This document shows positions 46,980 to 59,194 of a stretch of DNA of 64,000 bases, in pieces. Position numbers and translations under genes: made by a program. Within the stretch, counting starts at the first letter, position 1. Every line of letters starts with the position of its first letter. The stretch comes from Acanthopleura granulata. Lineage: Eukaryota > Mollusca > Polyplacophora > Chitonida > Chitonidae. Where the stretch lies: assembly GCA_016165875.1 (NCBI GenBank), contig JABBOT010000016.1:9796063-9860062 (forward strand), read 5' to 3'. The notes beneath the pieces were generated by a model, which did no database searches, was not told where the DNA came from, and saw only the letters and a list, made by a program, of their open reading frames with translations.

Positions 46980-48146
46980 GAAAAGTGATGCAACCGAAGG
47001 TGAGAGCCACGCGGCTGGACAGCAGACGACACAGTTCCCAGACTACGTTGGCGGTAGTTGATGTTTATTTAGCTAGTGAATTCGGTTCACCTCAAGGAAA
47101 AGTATGTCGAACACACAGAACATTTATTATATGTCCTTACCGTTCACGCCTGGGAAATGTTAATAATGCTTATTCAAACCATTGCTTTGTCATGGTGGCA
47201 GGCTGTACATTTAAACCCTTAGTGAAGGTAAAATATATTTCTTAAATACAGAGATTCCTGTATTATTTAGATGTCCCAGTCAATCCACGGAAGGATGCAG
47301 AAATAAAGAGAAAACATGTAAATTATAGTCATCACGACCCGGCCGGCATCAAGCAGATCATGAGCAGACAACTTGATATATATTTTAATCTCTCCGAGAG
47401 GACACTCCTGATTTTTTGACATCCGTTTGTTTCATTACCGTTACATCAAAGTCTTTACCGCTACGTTCATCTTCATCGTTATACGCACAAATTTCGCAAA
47501 ATATGAACTATATTATGTTCTTTTTACTGTATGCTCTTCATAGTCCATTTCCCTGATATAAAAAACTATCAGGAAAATGTCTTAAATTTGATAGCAATAA
47601 CAAGTTGTATTGTTAATATGTATAAATGTAAAACATTATGTAACGGTTCGGTTGTGGGCATCTGAAGATATATTGAAAGTCGTCACTTAGGGCACATTTT
47701 CACGACAAAAGATGCACAGGGTTATTATTCGTGTACAGTTTGTGTGTTTATTTCCGTTATTACAGTGTAAAAAAATGGTTTCCCTTTTTATTTTACGTTT
47801 TAACACAATATATGTATTGGTAACGGTAAGGGTAGGTCTTACTGTTCACCTGGGAAGCAAAGTGTAAAAAAGTCACTACATATGCCAAAAGAAAATTGAT
47901 TGAGCTGCCAACATTAAACACAGAGGTATCTGGGATGAATTAGGACGAAAAGTTTACTGATGAAACAAAGCTGAACAGAAAGCTAACTTCTCCCTTAAAA
48001 TGGCATGTTTCGGTGGAACGAGTACCGGGTACTGAAGTCTACACAGAAATTACACCGCCGCACATTATGAAGAACGTTGGCACTCAGGACAAGGTCCAGC
48101 AAAAGCATTCTGATAAAAGTAGAAATTTGTCAGGTATGCAGAAATG
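46980..48146 (+). pseudogene. Decayed protein-coding remnant (unit 2)
   Basis: Equivalent of 39620-40784. It keeps the in-frame TAG and adds changes such as SHHDPAGI for SHFDPADI. Such amino-acid change argues against constraint. Confidence 0.25.
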
Positions 48147-48178
48147 AAACTTTTGTGAAGACATTCTCGACCATGAGT

Positions 48179-48266
48179 CTTGGCAACATGTTATATGTGT
48201 CTTGGCAACATGTCATATGTATCTCGGCAACATATCACATGTGTCTTAGCAACATGTCAGATGTGT
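48179..48266. repeat. 22-bp tandem repeat, four copies (unit 2)
   Basis: Same array as unit 1. Confidence 0.9.
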
Positions 48267-49861
48267 CCCGGCAGTTGATCGGCAGCCTGCTAAGTTCTCT
48301 GCTCAGTGAAGTCAATGTCCAACTTTGAATGAGAAGTACATGCATTCACTACAAGCAATTCTACTCAGCTACTTTTGTTCCAAGTTAACAAATAAAGCGG
48401 GGAATCAGTCTTCGGTTCCGTCAAAAGGCACGGGTAAAAACGAAACTACCACTGACACTCTTCTATCACAGAGGTTCATATAATGTAATATTCCATTACA
48501 AAAGGTACTTCTGTGCTAACAAAATGTGTCTTTGCTGCACTGAGTTCAATTGCGCATGTCACATCAGCATTTCTTGTACTACGAAGTATAACAGGAATGT
48601 GATAGAGACTATTAGCCAACCCTCAATCAGAGCACAGACAGGAAAAGGCCAGTTTGACGTCTCCAGTTCAATCTGTGTTTCGTTTTAAATGATGGTTTCT
48701 CCTAAATTATAGATATTTTTACTAGATCTTAATTTGGGCGGATTTATCTTACCGCCGTGATATGTGGAGGAATATAAAGGCCTTTGCTATCGAGAGTCAT
48801 CATAAAATGACACTTTACAAAGTGTTTACTCAACATCATAAAGCTGTCCTACGACCACAACTGCTGAAATGCTGAATCTGACATTATTAAGGTTATATAC
48901 AAACGAAAAGGCTACAGTACGGAGAGTAAAACCAGAGCAGCGACGACAGTGTGATAGTTGGCAAATGGTTACAGGTTACCGGTGAAATCCGGCCTCTTGT
49001 TAATTTACCTCAGTTAGGATTTTATTCTAACTGTTCATGTAAGTGTTTAAGAAGTCACAACTTACACGACCAACAGCACCACTGTTCAGTCAGAAATAGG
49101 TCAAAAAAATGGCAGTGATGCCAAATGCAATATACTAAATGTCATGCAATGATCTAGAATGACTTAAAATGCTATGTTCTCGTCACATTAAATACATGTG
49201 GCCTAACATTCGAGTTTTAACAGAGTACGAAATGGGGTCTTGCATTCCAGTCGATGAATTATTGGTTTTACAGCATACGTGTTTTACGTCTAGATGTTTG
49301 TGCCATCCAAGTCTGAGGACTTGATTCTACCAACATCTATACATAAACATTAGACATCATCTCGTCTATATGCTGGGAATCTCACTGACTAGTTTCACAT
49401 AACAGATTAAAGTCACAACTACGACAATGGATAAGCAGAGCATGTTTGTTTTGATGTTTCGGTTTATTGAAGCATCATTTTCGTCAGGAATGAAGGCACA
49501 GTCAATTGTTAAATTTCTAAACTCTTTTTACAATTTTCTTTTTATAATTAAAAACCCCACACAATGGTAAAAGGAGTTAAGGGGTGTATACGAGTGTTTT
49601 CACTGCAGCACATACATGCTGTGACTGGATGATAGTTTAAAAGTCTTCATTTTAAACGATCATCGAATCACCAGTGTCACAAGTATCCGCTTCAATGTTA
49701 ACGTTTCATCTTTAACACCACGGTTTTGTTCATAATTACCTACTGTAAGTACTGTACACGTATAAATATATTTCACAAATGACTGTCCCTGTATTCCTGA
49801 CAACAGCTGAATAAACTCAAATATTCAAACAAACATGCTTTATGTGTTGTTTCTCGCGCAG

Positions 49862-50107
49862 CGGCCGGGCAAGTCGGTTTGAGAACGGTGTTAACTGGGT
49901 TCGGCAGTGTCACCAGCGCGGGGTCTTCTATTCAAGAGGCGACTAAAACAGCAGGACAGTCAGAATACTATCAGTTGGACTGTTTTCACTGCTTGTGCGG
50001 CCATGTTTACAATGAGTGGCCGCCGACGCTCTTGTGGCCGTTTGCGCAGTCCGGCGTCCGTTGGAAAACCACTCGTCTCCCACCAACAAGAGTTGCTTGT
50101 GGGCAAG
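49862..50107. other. CpG-rich exon-like block (unit 2)
   Basis: As 42500-42745, but the first donor-like site reads GTCAGA rather than GTAAGA, so the frame runs on from GQVGL to the SINE. The second site is GCAAGT as in unit 1. Confidence 0.3.
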
Positions 50108-50122
50108 TTTTCAGTATTCTGC

Positions 50123-50242
50123 TAAAGGTCAGTGGTTTTTTCCGGTCACTCCGGTTTCCTCCACCCACGAAACTGATTGCCATTCGTGAGGTGAAAATTC
50201 GTAAGTACAGCATTAAACAACGATTAAATCCAATCAAATGGT
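50123..50242 (+). repeat. SINE family 2, 3' fragment (unit 2)
   Basis: Equivalent of 42762-42882. Confidence 0.7.
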
Positions 50243-50345
50243 TTTGTCCATCTCGACGCAATGACCACGCTCTATAATGGGACAGCAATCTTGTAGAATA
50301 ATATCTAAAAGTGACATGTGACAGTTGCCTCCCCTGTATTGTGTC

Positions 50346-52114
50346 CCGCTTCCATTGGGTACAGATCAGTCACTCCATGCAGTGTTTATGGTAGATAACA
50401 AAATCCGTCATGGGCTCTATAGAGGCCACAAATACAACTAAATACTTCTAGACTTACGTGTGTGATTTCATGCAAATGGCAGTATTATGGTCACAACAGA
50501 GGTTTGAACACGCCAAAGGGTAGGTCTATACGCATTGATAGCTGTACTATAAAATTATTACACACTGCATGATTGTGTAATATTTTCGCTCACATTTTGT
50601 AATCATGCATATAATAACTGCAACCATTAATCTACTACTTCGCAGCTTAATGTATCATAATACTCTGGGATAAATTAATTGATCTTCCTACCAAGCAACA
50701 AGGTCTCTGCAGCTAGGTACAGCCGACATGAACCATTACGAGAAAACCACTTGCAAGCTCCTAGAGAAATCTTACTTACTCTTAGTTTAATCGCGTAGCC
50801 TTGATATACGATCTCACCCTGAACGCAGGCAGTCTCTCCTCACTCTCACTGTTGGAATCTGCACAAGGCCTGGCTTAATTAGCCCTGTTGGCGACGGCTG
50901 CGTGTAGTACAGAAGGCACTGCTGGTGACTCCAGGCTGTAGGTAGTTCACTAACGCAGGGATCAGGTTGCCGACACTGCTATACACCCAGCCAATGACCG
51001 ACAGGGTCAATTTGCCATACTATGTGCAGCCCGCAGAATTACACATCCTATACACATTGAGCTGAATATGTAGGCTAAGCTGTCACTTGACAACCCAAAC
51101 TGAATGTGGTCAGAACGATTTCATAAATAACTCCAGCTCCTAGCGAGAGAGGAGTGCTAAGCGTTTATAGGCAACATGCGCGGATCACAATTCTATGCCT
51201 GTTGTACAGGATGGGATCAGTTCAGTCTCCAAGAGCGGCGTACACCGAGAATACCCTCTGCAGTAGTTAAACGCCATTTATGGAAGGCAATATCGACGAC
51301 AATTACTGCCCTTGAGAATATACCTGTTATAACATGGCTTAAATTTACATCGGTAGCTCTCTAGTCACACGTTAAGATATTACATCATCAGATATAAAAA
51401 ATCTAAAATCATCATCCGATTTTATATCATCAGATATAAACGCTAAAATTTTGGCTCCCTGTAGTTAAAGTCTGCATATATTTTTTTTTCTTTAACACAT
51501 ATATAAAATTCAACCCACAATGACCACTGTTTTCAGAATACCACAGTATAACTGAATTAGGGTGTGTTATCATCATGTTATAAACTTTAACTAGTTATAA
51601 AATAACATCACAGAAATTGGTGGTGCAACACCAATACAAAAAGTCTGCACAATGTTATGCAGTCAGTGCCCAAAAATTCTTCATTTCGGAGACATTTTGG
51701 ACCCAGTTGCTTGATATGCGCAGGAACTGACCTGTTAAGATATGATCGATATAGCGAGGTAGGATAAAAGACAACCAGTGTGTAATTTCCCAAGTCGTTG
51801 GTCAGAAACGTGTGCTTTGTTACAATCTGTAAGCCTATTACCCACGTGAATTGGGTCTACGTGGCCAGTTTCAGAAAGACAACGAAAAGACAATTTACGC
51901 CGAAACGAAAACTAAACACAGCTTTTAACCACATGTTTCAGATTCTCTGAAAATAGTTTACTGTCTTGCTTTCAGTTCAACTCTGAAGCCAGTGTTTGCT
52001 CTCCCTAAAGATGACTTGGTTTTTAGCAAATAATTTAGAAAGGCGGCTTCAGCTCAATGAGTTAAACAATCGATCCTACACATCCATGCATATCTTTCAG
52101 TAGCCCTATTCATA
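50346..52114. other. Original right flank of the 7.36-kb unit, no gene called
   Basis: Contains a 62-codon frame at 51176-51364 with a fair ATG context and a 46-codon minus-strand stretch at 50879-51019, neither with a known motif. Repeated with few changes at 54836-56604. Confidence 0.4.
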
Positions 52115-52160
52115 TCAATCAATCAATCAATCAATCAATCGATCGATCGATCAATCAATA
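52115..52160. repeat. ATCA microsatellite
   Basis: (ATCA)n then (ATCG)n over about 45 bases. The counterpart near 56605-56648 is shorter and has different interruptions, as expected of a slipping tract. Confidence 0.9.
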
Positions 52161-52626
52161 AATTTAATTTAATCAAATCTATCAATTAAAATGAAGAACA
52201 ACAACGATTAAAAAGCTACTAGCAAATTGTTTATTAAAAAAAGGAGTTGGTCTTACAATGTGTAATGCATATGTATGTAGTGATTCAACAACGTTAAATG
52301 TGCTACCTCCATATTTTATATTTGTGACATTCATTAAAATTTTATAATGTTGAATGAGGAGGGAGATCATTTAGTATCTGGGATGAATTAGGACGAAAAG
52401 TTTACTGATGAAACAAAGCTGAACAGAAAGCTAACTTCTTCCTTAAAATGGCATGTTTCGGTGGAACGAGTACCGGGTACTGAAGTCTACACAGAAATTA
52501 CACCGCCGCACATTATGAAGAACGTTGGCACTCAGGACAAGGTCCAGCAAAAGCATTCTGATAAAAGTAGAAATTTGTCAGGTATGCAGAAATGAAACTT
52601 TTGTGAAGACATTCTCGACCATGAGT

Positions 52627-52714
52627 CTTGGCAACATGTTATATGTGTCTTGGCAACATGTCATATGTATCTCGACAACATATCACATGTGTCTTAGCAA
52701 CATGTCAGATGTGT
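52627..52714. repeat. 22-bp tandem repeat, four copies (unit 3)
   Basis: Same array as units 1 and 2, with one G to A change in the third copy. Confidence 0.9.
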
Positions 52715-54297
52715 CCCGGCAGTTGATCGGCAGCCTGCTAAGCTCTCTGTTCAGTGAAGACAATGTCCAACTTTGAATGAGAAGTACATGCATTCACTAC
52801 AAGCAATTCTACTCAGCTACTTTTGTTCCAAGTTAACAAATAAAGCGGGGAATCAGTCTTCGGTTCCGTCAAAAGGCACGGGTAAAAACGAAACTACCAC
52901 TGACACTCTTCTATCACAGAGGTTCATATAATGTAATATTCCATTACAAAAGGTACTTCTGTGCTAACAAAATGTGTCTTTGCTGCACTGAGTTCAATTG
53001 CGCATGTCACATCAGCATTTCTTGTACTACGAAGTATAACAGGAATGTGATAGAGACTATTAGCCAACCCTCAATCAGAGCCCAGACAGGAAATGGCCAG
53101 TTTGACGTCTCCAGTTCAATCTGTGTTTCGTTTTAAATGATGGTTTCTCCTAAATTATAGATATTTTTACTAGATCTTAATTTGGGCGGATTTATCTTAC
53201 CGCCGTGACATGTGGAGGAATATAAAGGCCTTTGCTATCGAGAGTCATCATAAAATGACACTTTACAAAGTGTTAACTCAACATCATAAAGCTGTCCTAC
53301 GACCACAACTGCTGAAATGCTGAATCTGACATTATTAAGGTTATATACAAACGAAAAGGCTACAGTACGGAGAGTAAAACCAGAGCAGCGACGACAGTGT
53401 GATAGTTGGCAAATGGTTACAGGTTACCGGTGAAATCCGGCCTCTTGTTAATTTACCTCAGTTAGGATTTTATTCTAACTGTTCATGTAAGTGTTTAAGA
53501 AGTCACAACTTACACGACCAACAGCACCACTGTTCAGTCAGAAATAGGTCAAAAAAATTGCAGTGATGCCAAATGCAATATACTAAATGTCATGCAATGG
53601 TTTAGAATGACTTAAAATGCTATGTTCTCGTCACATTAAATACATGTGGCCTAACATTCGAGTTTTAACAGAGTACGAAATGGGGTCTTGCATTCCAGTC
53701 GATGGATTATTGGTTTTACAGCATACGTGTTTTACGTCTAGATATTTGTGCCATCCAAGTCTGAGGACTTGATTCTACCAACATCTATACATAAACATTA
53801 GACATCACATCTCGTCTATATGCTGGGAATCTCACTGACTAGTTTCACATAACAGATTAAAGTCACAACTACGACAATGGATAAGCAGAGCATGTTTGTT
53901 TCGATGTTTCGGTTTATTGAAGCATCATTTTCGTCAGGAATGAAGGCACAGTCAATTGTTAAATTTCTAAACTCTTTTTACAATTTTTTTTTTATAATTA
54001 AAAACCCCACACAATGGTAAAAGGAGTTAAGGGGTGTATACGAGTGTTTTCACTGCAGCACATACATGCTGTGACTGGATGATAGTTTAAAAGTCTTCAT
54101 TTTAAACGATCATCGAATCACCAGTGTCACAAGTATCCGCTTCAATGTTAACGTTTCATCTTTAACACCATGGTTTTGTTCATAATTACCTACTGCATGT
54201 ACTGTACACGTATAAATATGTTTGACAAATGACTGTCCCTGTATTCCTGACAATAGCTGCATTAACTGAAATATTCAAACAAACATGCTTTATGTGT

Positions 54298-54336
54298 TGT
54301 TTCTCGGACTTGTTTCTCGGACTTGTTTCTCGGACT
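54298..54336. repeat. 13-bp repeat, three copies, unit 3 only
   Basis: TGTTTCTCGGACT is repeated three times just before TGTTTCTCGCGCAG. Units 1 and 2 have only the last element. Confidence 0.95.
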
Positions 54337-54353
54337 TGTTTCTCGCGCAGCGG

Positions 54354-54596
54354 CCGGGCAAGTCGGTTTGAGAACGGTGTTAACTGGGTTCGGCAGTGTC
54401 ACCAGCGCGGGGTCTTCTATTCAAGAGGCGACTAAAACAGCAGGACAGTCAGAATACTATCAGTTGGACTGTTTTCACTGCTTGTGCGGCCATGTTTACA
54501 ATGAGTGGCCGCCGACGCTCTTGTGGCCGTTTGCGCAGTCCGGCGTCCGTTGGAAAACCACTCGTCTCCCACCAACAAGCGTTGCTTGTGGGTAAG
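54354..54596. other. CpG-rich exon-like block (unit 3)
   Basis: As units 1 and 2, but preceded by the 13-bp expansion. Its second donor-like site is a full GTAAGT (54592) where the others have GCAAGT. Confidence 0.3.
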
Positions 54597-54611
54597 TTTT
54601 CAATATTCTGC

Positions 54612-54730
54612 TAAAGGTCAGTGGTTTTTTCCGGTCACTCCGGTTTCCTCCACCCACGAAACTGATTGCCATTCGTGAGGTGAAAATTCGTAAGTACAGC
54701 ATTAAACAACGATTAAATCCAATCAAATGG
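54612..54730 (+). repeat. SINE family 2, 3' fragment (unit 3)
   Basis: Equivalent of 42762-42882. Confidence 0.7.
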
Positions 54731-56859
54731 TTTTGTCCATCTCGACGCAATGACCACGCTCTATAATGGGATAGCAATCTTGTAGAATAATATCTAAAAG
54801 TGACATGTGACAGTTGCCTCCCCTGTATTGTGTCCCGCTTCCATTGGGTACAGATCAGTCACTCCATGCAGTGTTTATGGTAGATAACAAAATCCGTCAT
54901 GGGCTCTATAGAGGCCACAAATACAACTAAATACTTCTAGACTTACGTGTGTGATTTCATGCAAATGGCAGTATTATGGTCACAACAGAGGTTTGAACAC
55001 GCCAAAGGGTAGGTCTATACGCATTGATAGCTGTACTATAAAATTATTACACACTGCATGATTGTGTAATATTTTCGCTCACATTTTGTAATCATGCATA
55101 TAATAACTGCAACCATTAATCTACTACTTCGCAGCTTAATGTATTATAATACTCTGGGATAAATTAATTGATCTTCCTACCAAGCAACAAGGTCTCTGCA
55201 GCCAGGTACAGCCGACATTAACCATTACGAGAAAACCACGTGCAAGCTCCTAGAGAAATCTTATTTACTCTTAGTTTAATCGCGTAGCCTTGATATACGA
55301 TCTCACCCTGAATGCAGGCAGTCTCTCCTCACTCTCACTGTTGGAATCTGCACAAGGCCTGGCTTAATTAGCCCTGTTGGCGACGGCTGCGTGTAGTACA
55401 GAAGGCACTGCTGGTGACTCCAGGCTGTAGGTAGTTCACTAACGCAGGGATCAGGTTGCCGACACTGCTATACACCCAGCCAATGACCGACAGGGTCAAT
55501 TTGCCATACTATGTGCAGCCCGCAGAATTACACATCCTATACACATTGAGCTGAATATGTAGGCTAAGCTGTCACTTGACAACCCAAACTGAATGTGGTC
55601 AGAACGATTTCATAAATAACTCCAGCTCCTAGCGAGAGAGGAGTGCTAAGCGTTTATAGGCAACATGCGCGGATCACAATTCTATGCCTGTTGTACAGGA
55701 TGGGATCAGTTCAGTCTCCAAGAGCGGCGTACACCGAGAATACCCTCTGCAGTAGTTAAACGCCATTTATGGAAGGAAATATCGACGACAATTACTGCCC
55801 TTGAGAATATACCTGTTATAACATGGCTTAAATTTACATCGGTAGCTCTCTAGTCACGCGTTAAGATATTACATCATCAGATATAAAAAAATCTAAAATC
55901 ATCATCCGATTTTATATCATCAGATATAAACGCTAAAATTTTGGCTCCCTGTGGTTAAAGTCTGCATATATTTTTTTTTCTTTAACACATATATAAAATT
56001 CAACCCACAATGACCACTGTTTTCAGAATACCACAGTATAACTGAATTAGGGTGTGTTATCATCATGTTATAAACTTTAACTAGTTATAAAATAACATCA
56101 CAGAAATTGGTGGTGCAACACCAATACAAAAAGTCTGCACAATGTTATGCAGTCAGTGCCCAAAAATTCTTCATTTCGGAGACATTTTGGACCCAGTTGC
56201 TTGATATGCGCAGGAACTGACCTTTTAAGATATGATCGATATAGCGCGGTAGGATAAAAGACAACCAGTATGTAATTTCCCAAGTCGTTGGTCAGAAACG
56301 TGTGCTTTGTTACAATCTGTAAGACTATTACCCACGTGAATTGGGTCTACGTGGCCAGTTTCAGAAAGACAACGAAAAGACAATTTACGCCGAAACGAAA
56401 ACTGAACACAGCTTTTAACCACATGTTTCAGATTCTCTGAAAATAGTTTACTGTCTTGCTTTCAGTTCAACTCTGAAGCCAGTGTTTGCTCTCCCTAAAG
56501 ATGACTTGGTTTCTAGCAAATAATTTAGAAAGGCGGCTTCAGCTCAATGAGTTAAACAATCGATCCTACACATCCATGCATATGTTTCAGTAGCCCTATT
56601 CATATCAATCAATCAATAAATCAATCGATCGATCGAACAATCAATAAATTTAATTAATCAAATCTATCAATTAAAATGAAGAACAACAACGATTAAAAAG
56701 CTACTAGCAAATTGTTTATTAAAAAAAGGAGTTGGTCTTACAATGTGTAATGCATATGTATGTAGTGATTCAACAACGTTAAATGTGCTACCTCCATATT
56801 TTATATTTGTGACATTCAATAAAATTTTACAATGTTGAATGAGGAGGGAGATCATTTAG

Positions 56860-57267
56860 CTGGCTGAATTAATGTATATGGGTACATAGATCTGTCTATA
56901 CCTTTACTTCAAAACTGATTACGACGTATTTTACGTCGTAAAATGGTTTTAACCTATACAAGACAGCGAAATACTAGGTCTATTCCTTCACTTATAAACA
57001 ACCCCTTGTTTGCAGCAGAATTCAAATGATTAGCCATCGTCGTTATACCGTTGCATATCACACGTGATGGCAACCATAGGCCTACCTTGCCTTATACTTA
57101 ATATTGCGATAATATATAACGCCTTGTGCTGTGTCTTGGATGATCCAGTCACGAAAGACTTGTATCTGCAAAACGTTTGACGTTTGTTGTCTTACAGGAT
57201 AACAAATATAAAACGTTGTAAAAATCCTGTTTAACGAACTACATTGTTTGTTGTTGTTGTTGTCGTC
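56860..57267. other. Single-copy DNA between the duplication and the third MAPEG-like gene
   Basis: No repeat seen except a short ACGTATTTTACGTCGTAAAA palindrome-like stretch near 56922-56943. It should contain the 3' UTR of the minus-strand gene; no clear AATAAA found. Confidence 0.4.
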
Positions 57268-57804
57268 TCATAGGCGAAACAATGGACCGGCCGTCACTAG
57301 GAAGTACAAATTAGCAAGGTAAATTGCAATCGTGGGGAAGAAAGTCAGTAGGAAGCCAGCGACCCTTTTATGCGGATAACCAATATAAAAGAGGATGCGT
57401 CCTGTGACGAAGGTAAGGACCAAAACCGGGATTAGACGCAAACTCTGAGGTTCTAGGTAAGTGCTAAGCACTAGCTGACCAACGACGTTCAGAAGTAGCT
57501 GTTCTAGGGTGTTCTGCAAAGGGCGCGCGTACTGGGCGACCTTCGCCTCACTGTCACCGGCTAGCGGATCCACAGCTCCCGTCTGCCCTCTGGCGACGCC
57601 CACTCTGAAGATACTGAAGAGCAAGGTAATCCCGGACAGAGCCTGCCAGCGAAGAGCAAAGAGAAACTTGGAGAACTGAGTGACTTGCCCTTGAAACTTT
57701 ATGTCCCAGGTGAAGATGAAATATCCCAGAAAACCGCTGACGGCAAGGATGGGAAGAGCTGCGGCGGGGAAAAAGGCAGGCTTTGCAGACTCTTCTTTAG
57801 CCAT
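57268..57804 (-). CDS. MAPEG/TMEM79-like membrane protein, diverged paralogue
   Basis: 178 aa in one exon from an ATG at 57804. It shares with the two duplicated copies LRWQ (51-54), a DP turn, R94-x2-QNTLEQ (97-102), LSTYLE, SLRLIPVLVLTFVTGRILF, GYP, TFFPT and a TAGP-x-FRL end. It has the same helix layout. Outside these blocks identity is low, so this duplication is much older than the 7.36-kb one. The N-terminus (KEESAKPAFF) is unrelated to the MKGHQSPG start of the others. Same strand as the others, which makes a three-gene cluster over 21 kb. MAPEG enzymes handle glutathione or lipid substrates; TMEM79 has other roles. The function here is open. Confidence 0.85.
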   Translation of the reverse strand: MAKEESAKPAFFPAAALPILAVSGFLGYFIFTWDIKFQGQVTQFSKFLFALRWQALSGITLLFSIFRVGVARGQTGAVDPLAGDSEAKVAQYARPLQNTLEQLLLNVVGQLVLSTYLEPQSLRLIPVLVLTFVTGRILFYIGYPHKRVAGFLLTFFPTIAIYLANLYFLVTAGPLFRL

Positions 57805-59194
57805 GCTTTAGCTGTACGCTGGATTATTTCCTGTGACAATTTAACCGGTATACACGATCGACTAGGACACGCACGGCTGCAGGCCAGTCGCTGGGTCACT
57901 GGTTGTTAAGAGTAGATACGCCTGTTGTCCCGTGTAGATGTTGTGACAGGCACTATATAACGTGCGACAGGACTTTTATCCAAGAAACAAAACTCACCAT
58001 GGAAACTGAAGCTCAGGAACCAGCCACACACTGTCTTAATTTATGTCCTTTGCGTTAATAACCTCGTCCCGTGAAAGTTGCGACTGGCTAAGCAGACGTT
58101 CTAAAAGTTCTTATTTTTCAGAAGCGATCCCCGCATGACCTTGCTAGCTGAATTGCTGATAGCGTACGAGATGGCCGGCTTGTCAGGCTTGAGTGCTTGC
58201 CAAACCGTCACAGTCTTCATCTGACTGTTCCTTCAGATATTCGCTTGTATTTGTAGAGAATGGAGAGGTTCAAAATGCGGGACAGGTCATAACCGGGGCA
58301 CCTAGATATCACCCCAGATATCCTCGGCCCTCAATCGATTGCCATAGGGCGTGTGCTCTCCATAATGTAGTTTGTTAACGTTATCAGGTTTGCCAGGTCA
58401 TTAGAACGTGAATTAGAATTAGTGTGTGTTTTAGGTACGGTATGTCTTATTATTCATGCTTCGGGAGAAATATTATATATGTACATGCAACTTCACACCG
58501 AATTTGGTCACTCTTCATAGAGTAAATTTTAAACATGAACCACTACATAAAGAAATATTTTATACCAACCATATTAGCTGTGTTTGTAAAACAATTAAGG
58601 ACATTTGAGTGTAGAAATTTCAACTTACAATTACGCTAACTTGCGATAACTGATGCAGTAGGTCAATAAGTAGAGGCACACAGAGCATACCAGAGATGTG
58701 TGCTATTAGATATTTCTATACTGAACGCACATTGACCTCATGTCATCCCAGATGCACAGTTTAGTTTGTGTCACAAATGTGACAGACTACAATGACAACT
58801 GTTTTCATGTTTTTGCCCACATGTATGAAATGTGATAACAACACAGCATTCTGAGTAATTCTAAACCAGCCAGGACTAGTATATTGCATTTAACATCACT
58901 GCCATTTTTATTACCTAATTCTGCTTAAGCCAGGGGAGTTGTTACTTCATAAACAGTTGCATGATCAGTTGGAATAAAGCCCTAACCGAGGTCGTCGCTG
59001 CTCTGTAGTCTTTTATATTCTACGATACATTCTAAGAACCTCTCGTCGACAATTAACTGAAAATCTGTTGGGTACCTGGTACGACGACGTAACACCCTAA
59101 GCATGCATACATGGCATGCAAACACCTTCTTTTACGTTCAGATACGGTTTGCTGAAAGTTTGTGTGTCATATAGTTGTTTGGATCGGACAGTCT
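57805..59194. other. Upstream region of third MAPEG-like gene and intergenic DNA
   Basis: Presumed promoter at its left end; no motif stands out. No gene seen. Confidence 0.4.

Larger units (their letters stand above)
42984..50345. repeat. 7.36-kb tandem duplication, copy 2
   Basis: Co-linear with copy 1 (offset 7361-7367). Past 50345 the sequence goes on into DNA absent from copy 1, which shows that this copy holds the original right flank. Confidence 0.95.
47927..52374. repeat. 4.45-kb nested duplication, first copy
   Basis: Covers the last 2.4 kb of the second 7.36-kb unit plus 2.03 kb of its right flank. Repeated at once at 52375-56859. Confidence 0.95.
52375..56859. repeat. 4.45-kb nested duplication, second copy
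   Basis: Starts at TATCTGGGATGAATTAGGAC, joined directly to the GATCATTTAG that ends the first copy. It is 37 bases longer, nearly all from a 39-base expansion at 54298-54336. It does not include the MAPEG-like gene. At the join only one base is shared between the two edges. Confidence 0.95.

Noticed and set aside
48077..48328. 83-codon frame over the 22-bp repeats, also at 52525-52776
   Set aside because: It starts at TTG, is absent from unit 1 because of one base, and a 22-bp repeat cannot keep a reading frame.
50879..51019. 46-codon minus-strand stretch that looks protein-like (LTLSVIGWVYSS)
   Set aside because: Short, with a weak acceptor; an open stretch of this length is expected by chance.
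51176..51364. 62-codon frame repeated at 55665-55853
   Set aside because: No motif known to me; conservation is explained by the recent duplication.
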